From an uncultured Candidatus Melainabacteria bacterium (lineage in GTDB: Bacteria > Cyanobacteriota > Vampirovibrionia > Gastranaerophilales > Gastranaerophilaceae): 64,000 nucleotides of DNA. This document shows, piece by piece, positions 25,770-34,154 of the stretch. Location: assembly GCA_934747335.1 (NCBI GenBank), contig CAKVGS010000001.1, forward strand, positions 1-64,000, given 5' to 3'. Made by a program: the position numbers and the translations under genes. Each line of letters starts with the position of its first letter. Position 1 is the stretch's first letter. The notes under the pieces were generated by a model that was given only the letters and a program-made list of their open reading frames with translations, was not told the DNA's origin and searched no databases.

Positions 25770-28040
25770 ATGTTAGACTTTTTGTTCAAAAAAGAAACTG
25801 TAAATTCTTGTGAAAATTTAAACAGTTTCTATTCTAAGCTTAAAGAAATGTATTCTTTCGATAGTATTTCAGATGAAAGAAAAGAATATTTAAAGACAAC
25901 AATGTCAAAATTCGGGTATCTTCCTTATCCGCAAGTTAAAGCGTTAGAAGAATTAACAGATGCGGAAGTTTTATTTGCGCTTGAATCAAAATGGGAAGCT
26001 AACGGAGTTTTCAAAGATGGAAATTTTGAATTTTCAAAATCAAGTGTTTTAGCAAGAAATAATGTTAAGAATTCAAGCTGGTTACAAAAAGAAGGACACG
26101 ATATTAAATTAACAAACCTTGCAGGTTTAGGCAAAGATAACACTCAAGCAGGTAAATTTATGGATTGGATGCGTCAATTATTGATTTTACCTACCGGAAA
26201 TTTAGATAACAACATATTTTCTACAACAATGTATTTAATTCCGTTCCATCCGCGCGAATTTGGTTGTGCTTATCTTCCGACAGCAAGTTGCGTTAGTCCT
26301 AATTTGGAAGACAAAAATATTTTAGAAAAAACAGGTTTGAATGCAGATGAACAGGTTAAAACATTTATTCAAATGACACAACTTGCAGGACATCCTGTAA
26401 TTTATGATATACTTCCACAAACAGGAAGATTTTCAAAAATCGTGTTAACAAATCCTGATTGTGCACGTTGGTTTGATATTAACGCATTAATTGAAGAATT
26501 ATCAAAAAATGTTGATAAAGTTGCATTAGAACTTAAAGACAAATACTCTCAAGATGATTTAGCTATTGTAAGCGGTATTTACAAAAAATCTATTAAAGGC
26601 GAAAGCTACGGAGATTTGTCTGAACATTATCAAAATATTTTTAATGAATTAGACGAACTTTTAAAAGAAACAAAAATTTTCTTATCTAATTCTATGTTAG
26701 AAAAAAGCATTCAAGACAGATTGCACAAGAAAGCAAAATCAATTATTAATGCTGTTGCAGGTAACAAACACAATAAAAAAATGTCAGAAAATGATATTAA
26801 AAATCAAGGCGAAATTATTCAAGCTTTGATTAAAGAAGGTATGTGGCCGGCTCCTGGTGGTGCTTGGTGTTCAGCAGGCGTTCCAGTATTTGACAAAATG
26901 AGCGAAGGCGCATCATATCCGACATTCAAACATTACAAGTTTGACGGCGAAGATGTGACTCATTTTGCAAACCTTGATTGTCAAACACCATACTATTTTG
27001 TTTGTCTTGAAAATGGTAAATATAACAACGATGTAATCAAGTTTTTTATAGATTATATGAAAAATCTTCAAGAAGAATTTAACTTCGACGGTTTTAGAGT
27101 TGATCACATTGACCACATTGTTGATGAAGTTTCTGAAAAAGACGGTGTTCCAATAAGTTATAGAGCGCCTAGAAAAGTTTTAGGAATGTTAAATACTGCA
27201 ATGAAAGAAAAAGTTCCATATTTTGCAACATTAGCAGAATATATGTTGGGTGAAAAATCATTGAAAGAATATCACGAAGATATGAACTTCGATGTTCTTT
27301 GGGGTAACGATATTCCTGCTCAAAGCTACAAAACACCTGAAGTTATAGCAGAAGAAAATTTAGAACTTGCAAATTATAATACAACTTCTAAAAAATCAAC
27401 TCCGCTATCAATTTTGAAAACATATAATAACCAAGATGGTGAATTTGAAGCGTTTGACCGTTTCCCTGGACAATTAGGTCAACAAGGTGCATTGTTTAAA
27501 TGGTTTAAGTTTAAATTCTTACCGGGAGGACGCAATGCACAAAGACCTGTAATGTACATTGATGGTGATGAATCATTTACAAAAACAGGCATGGAATCTG
27601 TAATCGGTAATGAAGTTTCAATGCCAAGAGCAAAAGACTACGATTTCTTTGCAAAATTTGACGCTATTGACAGATTTGCTAAGAATTCTCCTGTAATTAC
27701 GGATGGTGAAGCTCATATTATAAGACAAGATGAAGATGGCTTTGTAGTATGGCAAATTCAAAAAGAAGGATTGAAAAACTCAATCCTTGTAGTTGCTAAC
27801 TATCAATCACCAACTGAAAAATTCAGAGTTGAAGAAGGTGAAAATTCTTGGGACGAAGAAAGAGAAGGACGAGAAGTTTTTGATAAGACAATCGAACTTT
27901 CTTGCGACTATTCAATCGTTTCAGAATTCAGATTTGATGGCACGGATTATATAGAAGAAAAATTCGTGGCAGCAACAAATTCGCTTTCTTTTGGAAAACT
28001 TATGCCTGCTGAATTCAAGTTCTTTACTGTAATAAAATAA
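25770..28040 (+). CDS. GH13-like glucan-active enzyme
   Basis: The 756-residue protein has alpha-amylase superfamily blocks: GHPVIYDILPQTGRF (region I-like), FDGFRVDHIDHI with putative nucleophile Asp445, and FATLAEYMLGE with putative acid Glu490. A MYIDGDESFTKTG segment may hold region IV. No signal peptide, so it should act in the cytosol, for instance on stored glucan. I choose ATG 25770 because GAAGGAG stands seven bases upstream; an upstream in-frame ATG at 25716 has none. It is divergent from the YwqK-like gene and close to the larger GH13-like gene on the other strand, so this stretch is a small glucan-metabolism island. The exact specificity cannot be given. Confidence 0.75.
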   Translation: MLDFLFKKETVNSCENLNSFYSKLKEMYSFDSISDERKEYLKTTMSKFGYLPYPQVKALEELTDAEVLFALESKWEANGVFKDGNFEFSKSSVLARNNVKNSSWLQKEGHDIKLTNLAGLGKDNTQAGKFMDWMRQLLILPTGNLDNNIFSTTMYLIPFHPREFGCAYLPTASCVSPNLEDKNILEKTGLNADEQVKTFIQMTQLAGHPVIYDILPQTGRFSKIVLTNPDCARWFDINALIEELSKNVDKVALELKDKYSQDDLAIVSGIYKKSIKGESYGDLSEHYQNIFNELDELLKETKIFLSNSMLEKSIQDRLHKKAKSIINAVAGNKHNKKMSENDIKNQGEIIQALIKEGMWPAPGGAWCSAGVPVFDKMSEGASYPTFKHYKFDGEDVTHFANLDCQTPYYFVCLENGKYNNDVIKFFIDYMKNLQEEFNFDGFRVDHIDHIVDEVSEKDGVPISYRAPRKVLGMLNTAMKEKVPYFATLAEYMLGEKSLKEYHEDMNFDVLWGNDIPAQSYKTPEVIAEENLELANYNTTSKKSTPLSILKTYNNQDGEFEAFDRFPGQLGQQGALFKWFKFKFLPGGRNAQRPVMYIDGDESFTKTGMESVIGNEVSMPRAKDYDFFAKFDAIDRFAKNSPVITDGEAHIIRQDEDGFVVWQIQKEGLKNSILVVANYQSPTEKFRVEEGENSWDEEREGREVFDKTIELSCDYSIVSEFRFDGTDYIEEKFVAATNSLSFGKLMPAEFKFFTVIK

Positions 28041-28058
28041 GATGAACATCAGCGCGTA

Positions 28059-28092
28059 TTCCCTCGCCCCTTGTGGGAGAGGGTTAGGGGCA
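28059..28092. repeat. class I repeat, short copy
   Basis: CCCTCGCCCCTTGTGGGAGAGGG followed by TTAGGGG matches the core of the class I repeats. It lies just after the stop of the GH13-like gene. Confidence 0.7.
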
Positions 28093-28138
28093 TATCTTCC
28101 GCCCAAAAACAATTTCAAGGGCAAAAGCCCGCATGGAG

Positions 28139-28212
28139 TATAATACGATTAAGTAAACTACGATTAAGTAATATAGGGATTCGCCGAGTGGACACACTCG
28201 GCTTTATTTTTA
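28139..28212 (+). ncRNA. candidate short transcript ending in a strong terminator
   Basis: A TATAAT (28139-28144) is followed by two direct copies of ACGATTAAGTAA (28145-28156 and 28160-28171) and then by a rho-independent terminator (GCCGAGTG/CACTCGGC, 28182-28201, with T-rich tail). The terminator may simply end the GH13-like transcript, since no good -35 is visible. The rest of 28041-28522 holds repeats. Confidence 0.35.
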
Positions 28213-28262
28213 GATTTATTTGATATTAATTAATATGTTTTGCATGTTCCCATTTCTTTTTA

Positions 28263-28400
28263 GTGCACTATTGTCCATGATGATTTTTAATAACTATCTT
28301 CATTGCATCAAAATTATCATGGGCAGTAGTGCCGAGGGAGAGGGAAATTGTGCGGTTGCTTGTCTTACGGATATGGGTGGGTTTCTGTCAATAAAAGTGG
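28263..28400. repeat. imperfect palindrome plus class I half copy
   Basis: AGTGCACTATTGTCCATGAT (from 28261) is matched by an inverted ATCATGGGCAGTAGTGC near 28317-28333. It is followed by GAGGGAGAGGG and a TACGGATATGGGTGGGTTTCTG string whose inverse occurs at 9847-9872. Confidence 0.6.
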
Positions 28401-28522
28401 AACTTTGGCTTTAGAATGCATTATCAACTTAAGTTTATTAAGAAGCGTAAACATTGTTTAACTTTCTTTTTGGTTTGGTTTATTATTATAAAAACGAGAG
28501 AGTTTATATAAGGAGTATTTTG

Positions 28523-29623
28523 ATGAAAAAATTATTAACATGTTTAGCTCTATCAACCGTGCTGTTTTCAGGTTGTACTTTAATGCACAGTTCTGAAGGT
28601 ATTATTAAGGTTAATGATACAGTAATTACGCAGGCCGAATTTGATAAAGCGTTTGATGCGAGTGTTGATAAGTCATTTTTGAAAGCATTCGGCGGTTCTA
28701 AAAATTTAGTAAAATCTGATGATAACCCGATGTTTGGCATCTTTAAAGATAAAATTGTTAATGAACTTATTGTAAAATCTCTTTTAGATCAAGAAATTGC
28801 TAAACGTGGAATTACAGCTACATCTGATGATGTTCAAGCTGAATTAAAAACAATTATTGATAAAGTTGGTTCAAAAGAAGAGTTAAATAAACTTCTTAAA
28901 CAAAGAGGGATTTCCAACGAACAATTTACGGAAGATTTGAAAACTCAAATCAAAATCAAAAAATTAGTTAACTCAATTGAAAAAATCAATATTTCTGATA
29001 ACGATGCAAAAAAATATTATGACTCTCATAAAGCAGAATTCACTCATGGAGAACAGGTTAGAGCATCACACATTTTGTTCTCTGCAAACACAATTGAATT
29101 GATTCAACAAATCAAGGCTAAAAATCCTAACATTAATCCTACTGATTTGAATACAAAAGTTGAAGAACAAGTTGCTTCTCAAAAAGCAAAAGCTGAAACT
29201 ATTTTAGCGCAAGTTAAACAAAATCCTGACGATTTTGCAAAATTTGCTGAAAAATATTCAGATGATAAAGCGAGTGCAGAACGTGGCGGCGAATTAGGTT
29301 TCTTCACAAAAGAAGCCATGGTGCCTGAGTTTTCTAAAGCAGCTTTTGCTATGAAACCTAACACAGTAAGTGAAAATCTTGTTCAATCTCCTTACGGTTA
29401 CCATATTATTAAGGTTACAGACAGAATGGAAGCTGGAACAACACCTTATGTTAAGGTTAAAGATGAAATTAAGTTTTACTTGGAAACTCAAAAACAAATT
29501 GAAGTTTTGAAGAAACTTACAGATGGTTTGATGAAAAATGCTAAGGTTGAGTATTTGAATGACAAATATGACCCTAAAAAAGCCCCAATAAAGGTTGAAA
29601 CTAAACCTCAAGAAAAGAAATAA
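28523..29623 (+). CDS. parvulin-type peptidyl-prolyl isomerase lipoprotein (PrsA/SurA-like)
   Basis: This 366-residue envelope protein helps fold exported proteins by cis-trans isomerisation of prolyl bonds. A lipoprotein signal ends at LFSGC (Cys18). A SurA/PrsA N-terminal chaperone part (about 30-170) precedes one parvulin domain (about 178-310) with VRASHILFS, FAKFAEKYSDDKAS, GGELGFFTKEAMVPEFSKAA and SPYGYHIIKV. I use the ATG at 28523, after AAGGAGT; an earlier in-frame ATG would add 23 residues without a ribosome binding site and spoil the lipoprotein signal. It ends at a strong terminator. Confidence 0.9.
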   Translation: MKKLLTCLALSTVLFSGCTLMHSSEGIIKVNDTVITQAEFDKAFDASVDKSFLKAFGGSKNLVKSDDNPMFGIFKDKIVNELIVKSLLDQEIAKRGITATSDDVQAELKTIIDKVGSKEELNKLLKQRGISNEQFTEDLKTQIKIKKLVNSIEKINISDNDAKKYYDSHKAEFTHGEQVRASHILFSANTIELIQQIKAKNPNINPTDLNTKVEEQVASQKAKAETILAQVKQNPDDFAKFAEKYSDDKASAERGGELGFFTKEAMVPEFSKAAFAMKPNTVSENLVQSPYGYHIIKVTDRMEAGTTPYVKVKDEIKFYLETQKQIEVLKKLTDGLMKNAKVEYLNDKYDPKKAPIKVETKPQEKK

Positions 29624-29639
29624 GTTTTAGCAGATAAAA

Positions 29640-29668
29640 AAGGCGGACTTTTTAAAGTCCGCCTTTTT
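29640..29668 (+). terminator. terminator after the parvulin lipoprotein gene
   Basis: GGCGGACTTT pairs with AAAGTCCGCC, followed by five T. The A tract on the other side allows use by the convergent gene as well. Confidence 0.9.
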
Positions 29669-29675
29669 GTATGAA

Positions 29676-30044
29676 TTAAAACCTTATTGGTATACCAAGA
29701 TTAATATACATTCCGGAAGGTCTGTAAATTGGAGGAGGTGGTGGATAAAAATCGTCACACCAACCTAATCTACAATCATAGCTGTAAGGATAGCCCCAAT
29801 AGCTGCGCCTGGCTAACACCCCGCCGACAACGACGCTTCCCCTTCCGTAGTATGCTCTTGGTGGTGGAGGTGGCGCACCCCAATCACCTCTGTGTGGTCC
29901 ATAATGTCCTCTAAACCCGGGACCTGCATAAACAATTTGACCATTTCCCCTCGGACCACCGGCATGAGGTGGTGGCGCCGCATTGGCGGGCATTGCTAAG
30001 CTCAATAACGCTAACAAACTAAAAATTGACAAGACTTTCTTCAT
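29676..30044 (-). CDS. small secreted Gly/Pro/Tyr-rich protein
   Basis: I place the start at ATG 30044, where GAGGTG lies five bases upstream. The 122-residue product has a clear signal peptide (1-22, MPANA) and a mature part rich in Gly, Pro, Tyr, Arg and His, with GWGC-like and PPPPP runs, two cysteines (in DCRLGWCDD) and an ending NLGIPIRF like a small beta-strand. Proteins of this composition are often envelope or outer-membrane associated, but I recognise no defined family. It is convergent with the parvulin gene and shares its terminator. Confidence 0.65.
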   Translation of the reverse strand: MKKVLSIFSLLALLSLAMPANAAPPPHAGGPRGNGQIVYAGPGFRGHYGPHRGDWGAPPPPPRAYYGRGSVVVGGVLARRSYWGYPYSYDCRLGWCDDFYPPPPPIYRPSGMYINLGIPIRF

Positions 30045-30201
30045 ACTAACACCTCTTTCTTTTGATGTGCTGTGCGGATTAATTTTCCCGTTCTTGTTTG
30101 TATAACGATTTGAAGAATGCTTTTGTTCATTTTTAAACAAAAGAATGAATAAAGAAACCGAATTATTGTTGCATTTTTGTAATAAAAATATATTCACAGG
30201 G

Positions 30202-30229
30202 TTGAAAATTGTAAAAAGTCGGTTATAAT
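30202..30229 (+). promoter_or_regulatory. promoter of the second antisense RNA
   Basis: TTGAAA (30202-30207), 16 nt, TATAAT (30224-30229). The expected start near 30236 begins a short hairpin-rich RNA. Confidence 0.7.
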
Positions 30230-30235
30230 AAAAGA

Positions 30236-30328
30236 GTAGGGAGAGGTCGAAAGACCTCTTGTTCAACCCCTACATGAAGCTTGCTAAAGTAAGTATTAAA
30301 TGTCCTAGTACGATTAGGGCATTTTTTA
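30236..30328 (+). ncRNA. antisense RNA, candidate antitoxin of the 30270-30356 peptide
   Basis: The RNA would start with a hairpin AGAGGTC-GAAA-GACCTCT (30242-30260, extended by GTAGGG with CCCTAC), continue through a linker complementary to the peptide's coding region, and end at a terminator AATGTCCTA/TAGGGCATT (30299-30323) followed by six T. About 92 nt in all. The order, 5' hairpin, linker, terminator lying inside the opposite small gene, is the same as at 405-488. Confidence 0.6.
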
Positions 30329-30356
30329 CTATTGCAAGCATTTCTTGTTTTGTCAT
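30270..30356 (-). CDS. small hydrophobic peptide, second candidate type I toxin
   Basis: The 28-residue frame begins MTKQEMLAIVKNALIVLG and continues hydrophobic to the stop, one predicted membrane helix. A strong AAAGGAG stands six bases before the ATG. The 3' half and 3' flank are overlapped by a plus-strand RNA with its own promoter and terminator. The 5' leader has ACCTTT/AAAGGT and ATTCCT/AGGAG complementarities that could fold the ribosome binding site away. It shows no clear sequence similarity to the 354-434 peptide beyond size and hydrophobicity. A leaderless small membrane protein is the alternative. Confidence 0.6.
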   Translation of the reverse strand: MTKQEMLAIVKNALIVLGHLILTLASFM

Positions 30357-30589
30357 GGCGTTCTCCTTTCTCTACACCTTTGTTCAACAGAAGTTTGTCG
30401 TGTATGAGTAAAGGTTTTCACCATCCAGGAATTGCCCTACATATTGATTGTATCACGAATTTACCTGAATTAATAACTAAAACAGCGATTCTCAAAATTA
30501 TGAATGTTAGGGGAAATTGAATTGTAACAATGTCCTCTTTAATGTAACAATAACCTAAAGTTTTTGAAATTTATGCCGATATAAGTATT

Positions 30590-32488
30590 ATGGACGGAAG
30601 AATTGATGGACAATTTACAATAAAACAAGGTGGCATAACTCAAGGAATTGCAAAAGAGTTAGGCTTATCTTCTGCTGAATGTAAACAAATGGGAAGTGTT
30701 TGGAATCAAGTTCTTGCAGAGCTTAACAATTCTGAGAATTACACTATTGTGAACAATGGTAAAAATAATCAAAATAATAGTTTTACAGTTCAAGCAGGAG
30801 CAGTCGTTAAGTTTACAAAAGATTGTTGGCAAAAAATTGTTGATATTGTTAATAATGCTTTAGGCAAAAATATCAAGGTGGCAGATGAAAATACAAAAGA
30901 AATTAATATAAACCTTGGGAATGATTTGATAGAACGTTTTAATAAGGAATTTTCGAATGCAAAATCTTCTACTTATGATGTAGCACTTGCGAATTATTTA
31001 GAAGCCAATAATGGCGATAAAGATAAAATTAATAAACTTAGAGAAAACGCTGAAAAACTTAGTGTAATAAGCGAACAAGAAAATATAGAAGATGTTCCAA
31101 CAGAAAATCGTCAAGTGATGGAATGTCGTCATAGAACGGAAATAATGACAAAATGGCTTAAAGAGCAAGGAATAAACGATGTACAAGAAATTATGATATG
31201 TACAAAAGATATTAGTTTTGAAAAAGGAGAACATGTTTTTAATGTAATAGGAATGGCAGAGGACGCTGATACTAAAAACCCTAGCACATGGGGAGAAAAT
31301 GCAGTTGTTGTAGACGCTTGGTCAGGAAAAGTCTTTACTCCTAAGGAAGCTTTGAAATTTTATAAAGATTTCTTTAATTATGATAGCGTAGATGATATTC
31401 AAACAGGAACTCATGAGGATATTCTTGGGTTATATAGACAAAAAAATACTCCAGCGAGTTATGATGATATGCCTTCGCAAGATTTTGCAAATACAAAAGA
31501 TGCTAGAGGTTTATATCTTGATAAATTAAACTTAACCGAAGAACAATTATTGAGTTTAACGATTGATAGTACAACAGTTTTATCAGAAGAACAACAAGCA
31601 ATTTTAGATAAAGTAAAAGAAAATACTATGAACCCTGGATTAAATATTCGTTCTTTACATGAACAAGGAATTACAGGTAAAGGCGTTCGAATTGCGATTA
31701 TAGATTCTGATATTAGTGATAATCCCGAATTTAAAGATAGAGTTATTTCTCAAACAAACTTTGCTCAAAACAAAGACGGTGTTTATCACGGCAATGTTGT
31801 TTCATCTGTTGCAGTAGGAAAAGAATGTGGTGTCGCGCCGGATGCGGAATTGGCTTTTTATAGCGCAAGTACACTTACGGAGCATGCAAAAGCCATTGAT
31901 AATATAATTGCTAAAAATGAGGAATATAAGCAAAAAGGAGAACCTGTAATATCTGTAATTTCAATAAGTTGTGGGTTTGACGTAGACAAAAAAGATAGGG
32001 ATAATAATTATAAAAATTTAAGAAGTGTGATTGCAAAAGCTAAAAAAGCAGGTATCGCAGTTATAACAAATGACCCAAAAGAAGAATATAAGCATTTCGC
32101 AGGAGCGGACAGAAATCCAAAGGCTGACCCTAATGATAAAAATTCATATCGGATGGATAGATTCAGACGTGATGGTCAATGGTGGAATGACAAAAAAGAT
32201 AAAGAAAAAAACCAAACAATATTTGTTCCGACAGAACATAGAACAGTTGCGGATGAATATGATGGTTATCGCTATGAAGGTAATTTTGGCGGTGATTCTT
32301 GGGGTGCACCATATATAGCAGGTGTTTTTGCTTTAGCAAAACAAGTAAAACCTGATGTAACATATAAACAGTTCTATAATATTATGCAAAAAACAGCTGA
32401 TAAGATGAATAATTATGATACAGGAACTTATGCAGGTAAATTAATAAACCCTAAAGGAATTATAGAATATTTACAGAATATGAACTAA
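30590..32488 (+). CDS. subtilase-family protease with an additional C-H-D domain
   Basis: The 632-residue protein has a C-terminal subtilisin-like domain (about 355-630) with the triad Asp372 (IIDSDIS), His400 (YHGNVV) and Ser570 (GGDSWGAP). The GTS of typical enzymes is GDS here. Upstream, residues about 175-250 show CRHRTEIM (Cys179), EHVFNVIG (His215) and VVDAWSGKVF (Asp242), a spacing and context like transglutaminase/papain-fold cysteine proteases. Residues 1-100 are an unknown domain. There is no signal peptide, so it may be intracellular or exported by another route. No strong ribosome binding site is seen at the ATG. A terminator follows. Confidence 0.75.
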   Translation: MDGRIDGQFTIKQGGITQGIAKELGLSSAECKQMGSVWNQVLAELNNSENYTIVNNGKNNQNNSFTVQAGAVVKFTKDCWQKIVDIVNNALGKNIKVADENTKEININLGNDLIERFNKEFSNAKSSTYDVALANYLEANNGDKDKINKLRENAEKLSVISEQENIEDVPTENRQVMECRHRTEIMTKWLKEQGINDVQEIMICTKDISFEKGEHVFNVIGMAEDADTKNPSTWGENAVVVDAWSGKVFTPKEALKFYKDFFNYDSVDDIQTGTHEDILGLYRQKNTPASYDDMPSQDFANTKDARGLYLDKLNLTEEQLLSLTIDSTTVLSEEQQAILDKVKENTMNPGLNIRSLHEQGITGKGVRIAIIDSDISDNPEFKDRVISQTNFAQNKDGVYHGNVVSSVAVGKECGVAPDAELAFYSASTLTEHAKAIDNIIAKNEEYKQKGEPVISVISISCGFDVDKKDRDNNYKNLRSVIAKAKKAGIAVITNDPKEEYKHFAGADRNPKADPNDKNSYRMDRFRRDGQWWNDKKDKEKNQTIFVPTEHRTVADEYDGYRYEGNFGGDSWGAPYIAGVFALAKQVKPDVTYKQFYNIMQKTADKMNNYDTGTYAGKLINPKGIIEYLQNMN

Positions 32489-32555
32489 TAAAATTGTTAT
32501 ATAAATTTTCAACTAAATCATTATACTGGTGAAATGATGATGTATTTTAGTAAGT

Positions 32556-32597
32556 AAAAAAGTCCTTGAGCAAATTTGCTCAAGGACTTTTTTATTT
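32556..32597. terminator. bidirectional terminator
   Basis: AGTCCTTGAGCAAA and its perfect inverse (32561-32588) with A and T tracts on the two sides, between the convergent subtilase and metzincin-like genes. Confidence 0.9.
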
Positions 32598-32613
32598 ATA
32601 TTAATTTTATAAA

Positions 32614-33846
32614 TTAATCTTCTACATCGCCTGCTGTTCTTCCATATTTTCTGATAGTAGCGTTCAAAAGATTTTCTTGGTGCTTTTCTCTATAAATTTG
32701 GCACAATAGATTGTACGCATATCTGTTATACGGATTTTGGTGCAAAATAGTGTCTAATTGCTCGATTGCTGATGTTGAACGTTTTGTATAATAATCAATC
32801 AATGCCGGCAAAATTTCGGTTTTATCGTTCATATCAGTTGCGCAAGCAATTTCTGCACAACTTTTTGCTTTATCGAATTCTTCTGCGTCCAAATACATAA
32901 CAGCAACTTCGTAGTAAACTTCTGATTTACTTCTTCTGTCACTCTTCATTTGTGCAACAGCTTGGTATTCTTGAGCAGCTTTATCATATTCTGCACGGCG
33001 TCTGTATTGTTCAGCCAATGCTAACTTTGTTTCAATATCGTTTGCAACAACTTCGTCTAAATTCTTTGTATCATTTGTTACAGGAACATTTAATGTTGAC
33101 AAAATTTCAGGAACTGTGAACATTTGTGATTTTTCTTCAGGAGTCGGTGCAACATTTGTTACATCAGGAACTACTGAGTAAACCAAAGCCAATGTTTTTA
33201 AATCTCTCGCTGTGATTTCAGTATTGAATTTTGTACCGATTGGGTACATAACATCATAAATACTTGGGCTTTTGCCGTTCAAACCAAGAGAAAGACCGAT
33301 TTCTTGAAGAGCTGATGAGAACAACTGCTTAGAATCAAGATTATGTCCTTTATAATCAGTTTTCTTAAACGTAATAATTGAATCTTTAATTGTATTACCG
33401 CTTAAAGTAAATGATTGTGTGCCTAAAGTTGCTTTGTTGTCATTAATATTTTTGAAGTAACATTTCATATCAGCGCCTGCTGCATCTTCTACGATTTCAA
33501 AACTTACAAGCCCATCACTTGCTCTTTCCCAATATTTATAAGCACTCAAAACAACTTCTCTATAATAATCAGGAACATCAGGAGTGTCTTGAACGTAAAC
33601 TTTTAGAGGGAATGAAGCTTTATTCCAACGAACAATTTTGCCGTTTGCTGCAACTTCTCTAAAATAGCTGTCGATTACAGCTGCTTTTATTGTTTTTTCA
33701 CTCATTGATTTGTCATAGCCAAGAGTGATTGCATAACTGTTTTTTAGATTGAATTCAGGTGTCGTGTCAGAAATTTTGTTGTTAATACTAAGTAAAGACA
33801 TCGCGCCTGCTGTGATTAGTAATGTACAAATTGCTATCTTTTTCAT
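32614..33846 (-). CDS. exported metzincin-like protein lacking zinc ligands, with TPR tail
   Basis: The 410-residue protein has an N-terminal signal/anchor (1-21) and a matrixin-like domain (about 68-225) that resembles the active protein at 57210: NGKIVRWNKASFPLKVYV near the start and a Met-turn (DVM, Met200). The zinc motif HExxHxxGxxH is replaced by QEIGLSLGLNG (181-191), so only the Glu remains and zinc binding is unlikely. Residues about 275-400 form TPR-like helix pairs (YDKAAQEYQAVAQ, DEFDKAKSCAEIA). It is therefore a pseudoprotease, possibly a binding or scaffold protein in the envelope. An AAAGAGG site precedes the start. Confidence 0.7.
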   Translation of the reverse strand: MKKIAICTLLITAGAMSLLSINNKISDTTPEFNLKNSYAITLGYDKSMSEKTIKAAVIDSYFREVAANGKIVRWNKASFPLKVYVQDTPDVPDYYREVVLSAYKYWERASDGLVSFEIVEDAAGADMKCYFKNINDNKATLGTQSFTLSGNTIKDSIITFKKTDYKGHNLDSKQLFSSALQEIGLSLGLNGKSPSIYDVMYPIGTKFNTEITARDLKTLALVYSVVPDVTNVAPTPEEKSQMFTVPEILSTLNVPVTNDTKNLDEVVANDIETKLALAEQYRRRAEYDKAAQEYQAVAQMKSDRRSKSEVYYEVAVMYLDAEEFDKAKSCAEIACATDMNDKTEILPALIDYYTKRSTSAIEQLDTILHQNPYNRYAYNLLCQIYREKHQENLLNATIRKYGRTAGDVED

Positions 33847-33948
33847 CGTTTGAAAAACCTCTTTTTCCTTTATATTGTCACTTATATTATATACTAAAAA
33901 CCGTCAAGATATTTTTTTGCTATATTCTCGCTTAAAATTATACAATAT

Positions 33949-33977
33949 TTGACATAACTTTACAATTAGTATACTAA
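33949..33977 (+). promoter_or_regulatory. promoter of the 34030-35919 gene group
   Basis: TTGACA (33949-33954), 17 nt, TACTAA (33972-33977). It precedes the small gene at 34030, with GGAGG at 34021-34025. Confidence 0.6.
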
Positions 33978-34029
33978 TTATTGAAACTTTCAAAATTTTA
34001 AGGTAAACTTTACTCATTAAGGAGGATAT

Positions 34030-34152
34030 ATGCACGAGTACGTTTTTAAAATGAAAAAAGGCGATATTGAAATCGAATTAAAGTCTGATGACTTAGAATT
34101 TGTTGAAGAGCAACTTAATAAGTGGCGTGAAGAATTATTGCAGGATAAATAA
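34030..34152 (+). CDS. 40-residue protein related to the next gene's N-terminus
   Basis: A GGAGG stands four to five bases before this ATG, which opens a 40-residue frame: acidic, helical at the end, starting MHEYVFKMKKGDIEIEL. The pattern Y-x-F-K-x-x-K-G ... VEEQ-x-x-x-W is repeated at the N-terminus of the next protein (34155), 2 nt downstream. So it is either a stand-alone copy of that domain or the product of a local duplication. Function is unknown. Confidence 0.7.
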   Translation: MHEYVFKMKKGDIEIELKSDDLEFVEEQLNKWREELLQDK

Positions 34153-34154
34153 TT

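Noticed and set aside
28220..28414. 64-residue hydrophobic frame after the GH13-like gene
   Set aside because: It covers repeat DNA (28263-28400), has no ribosome binding site and no antisense RNA, so it was not treated as a third toxin-like peptide.
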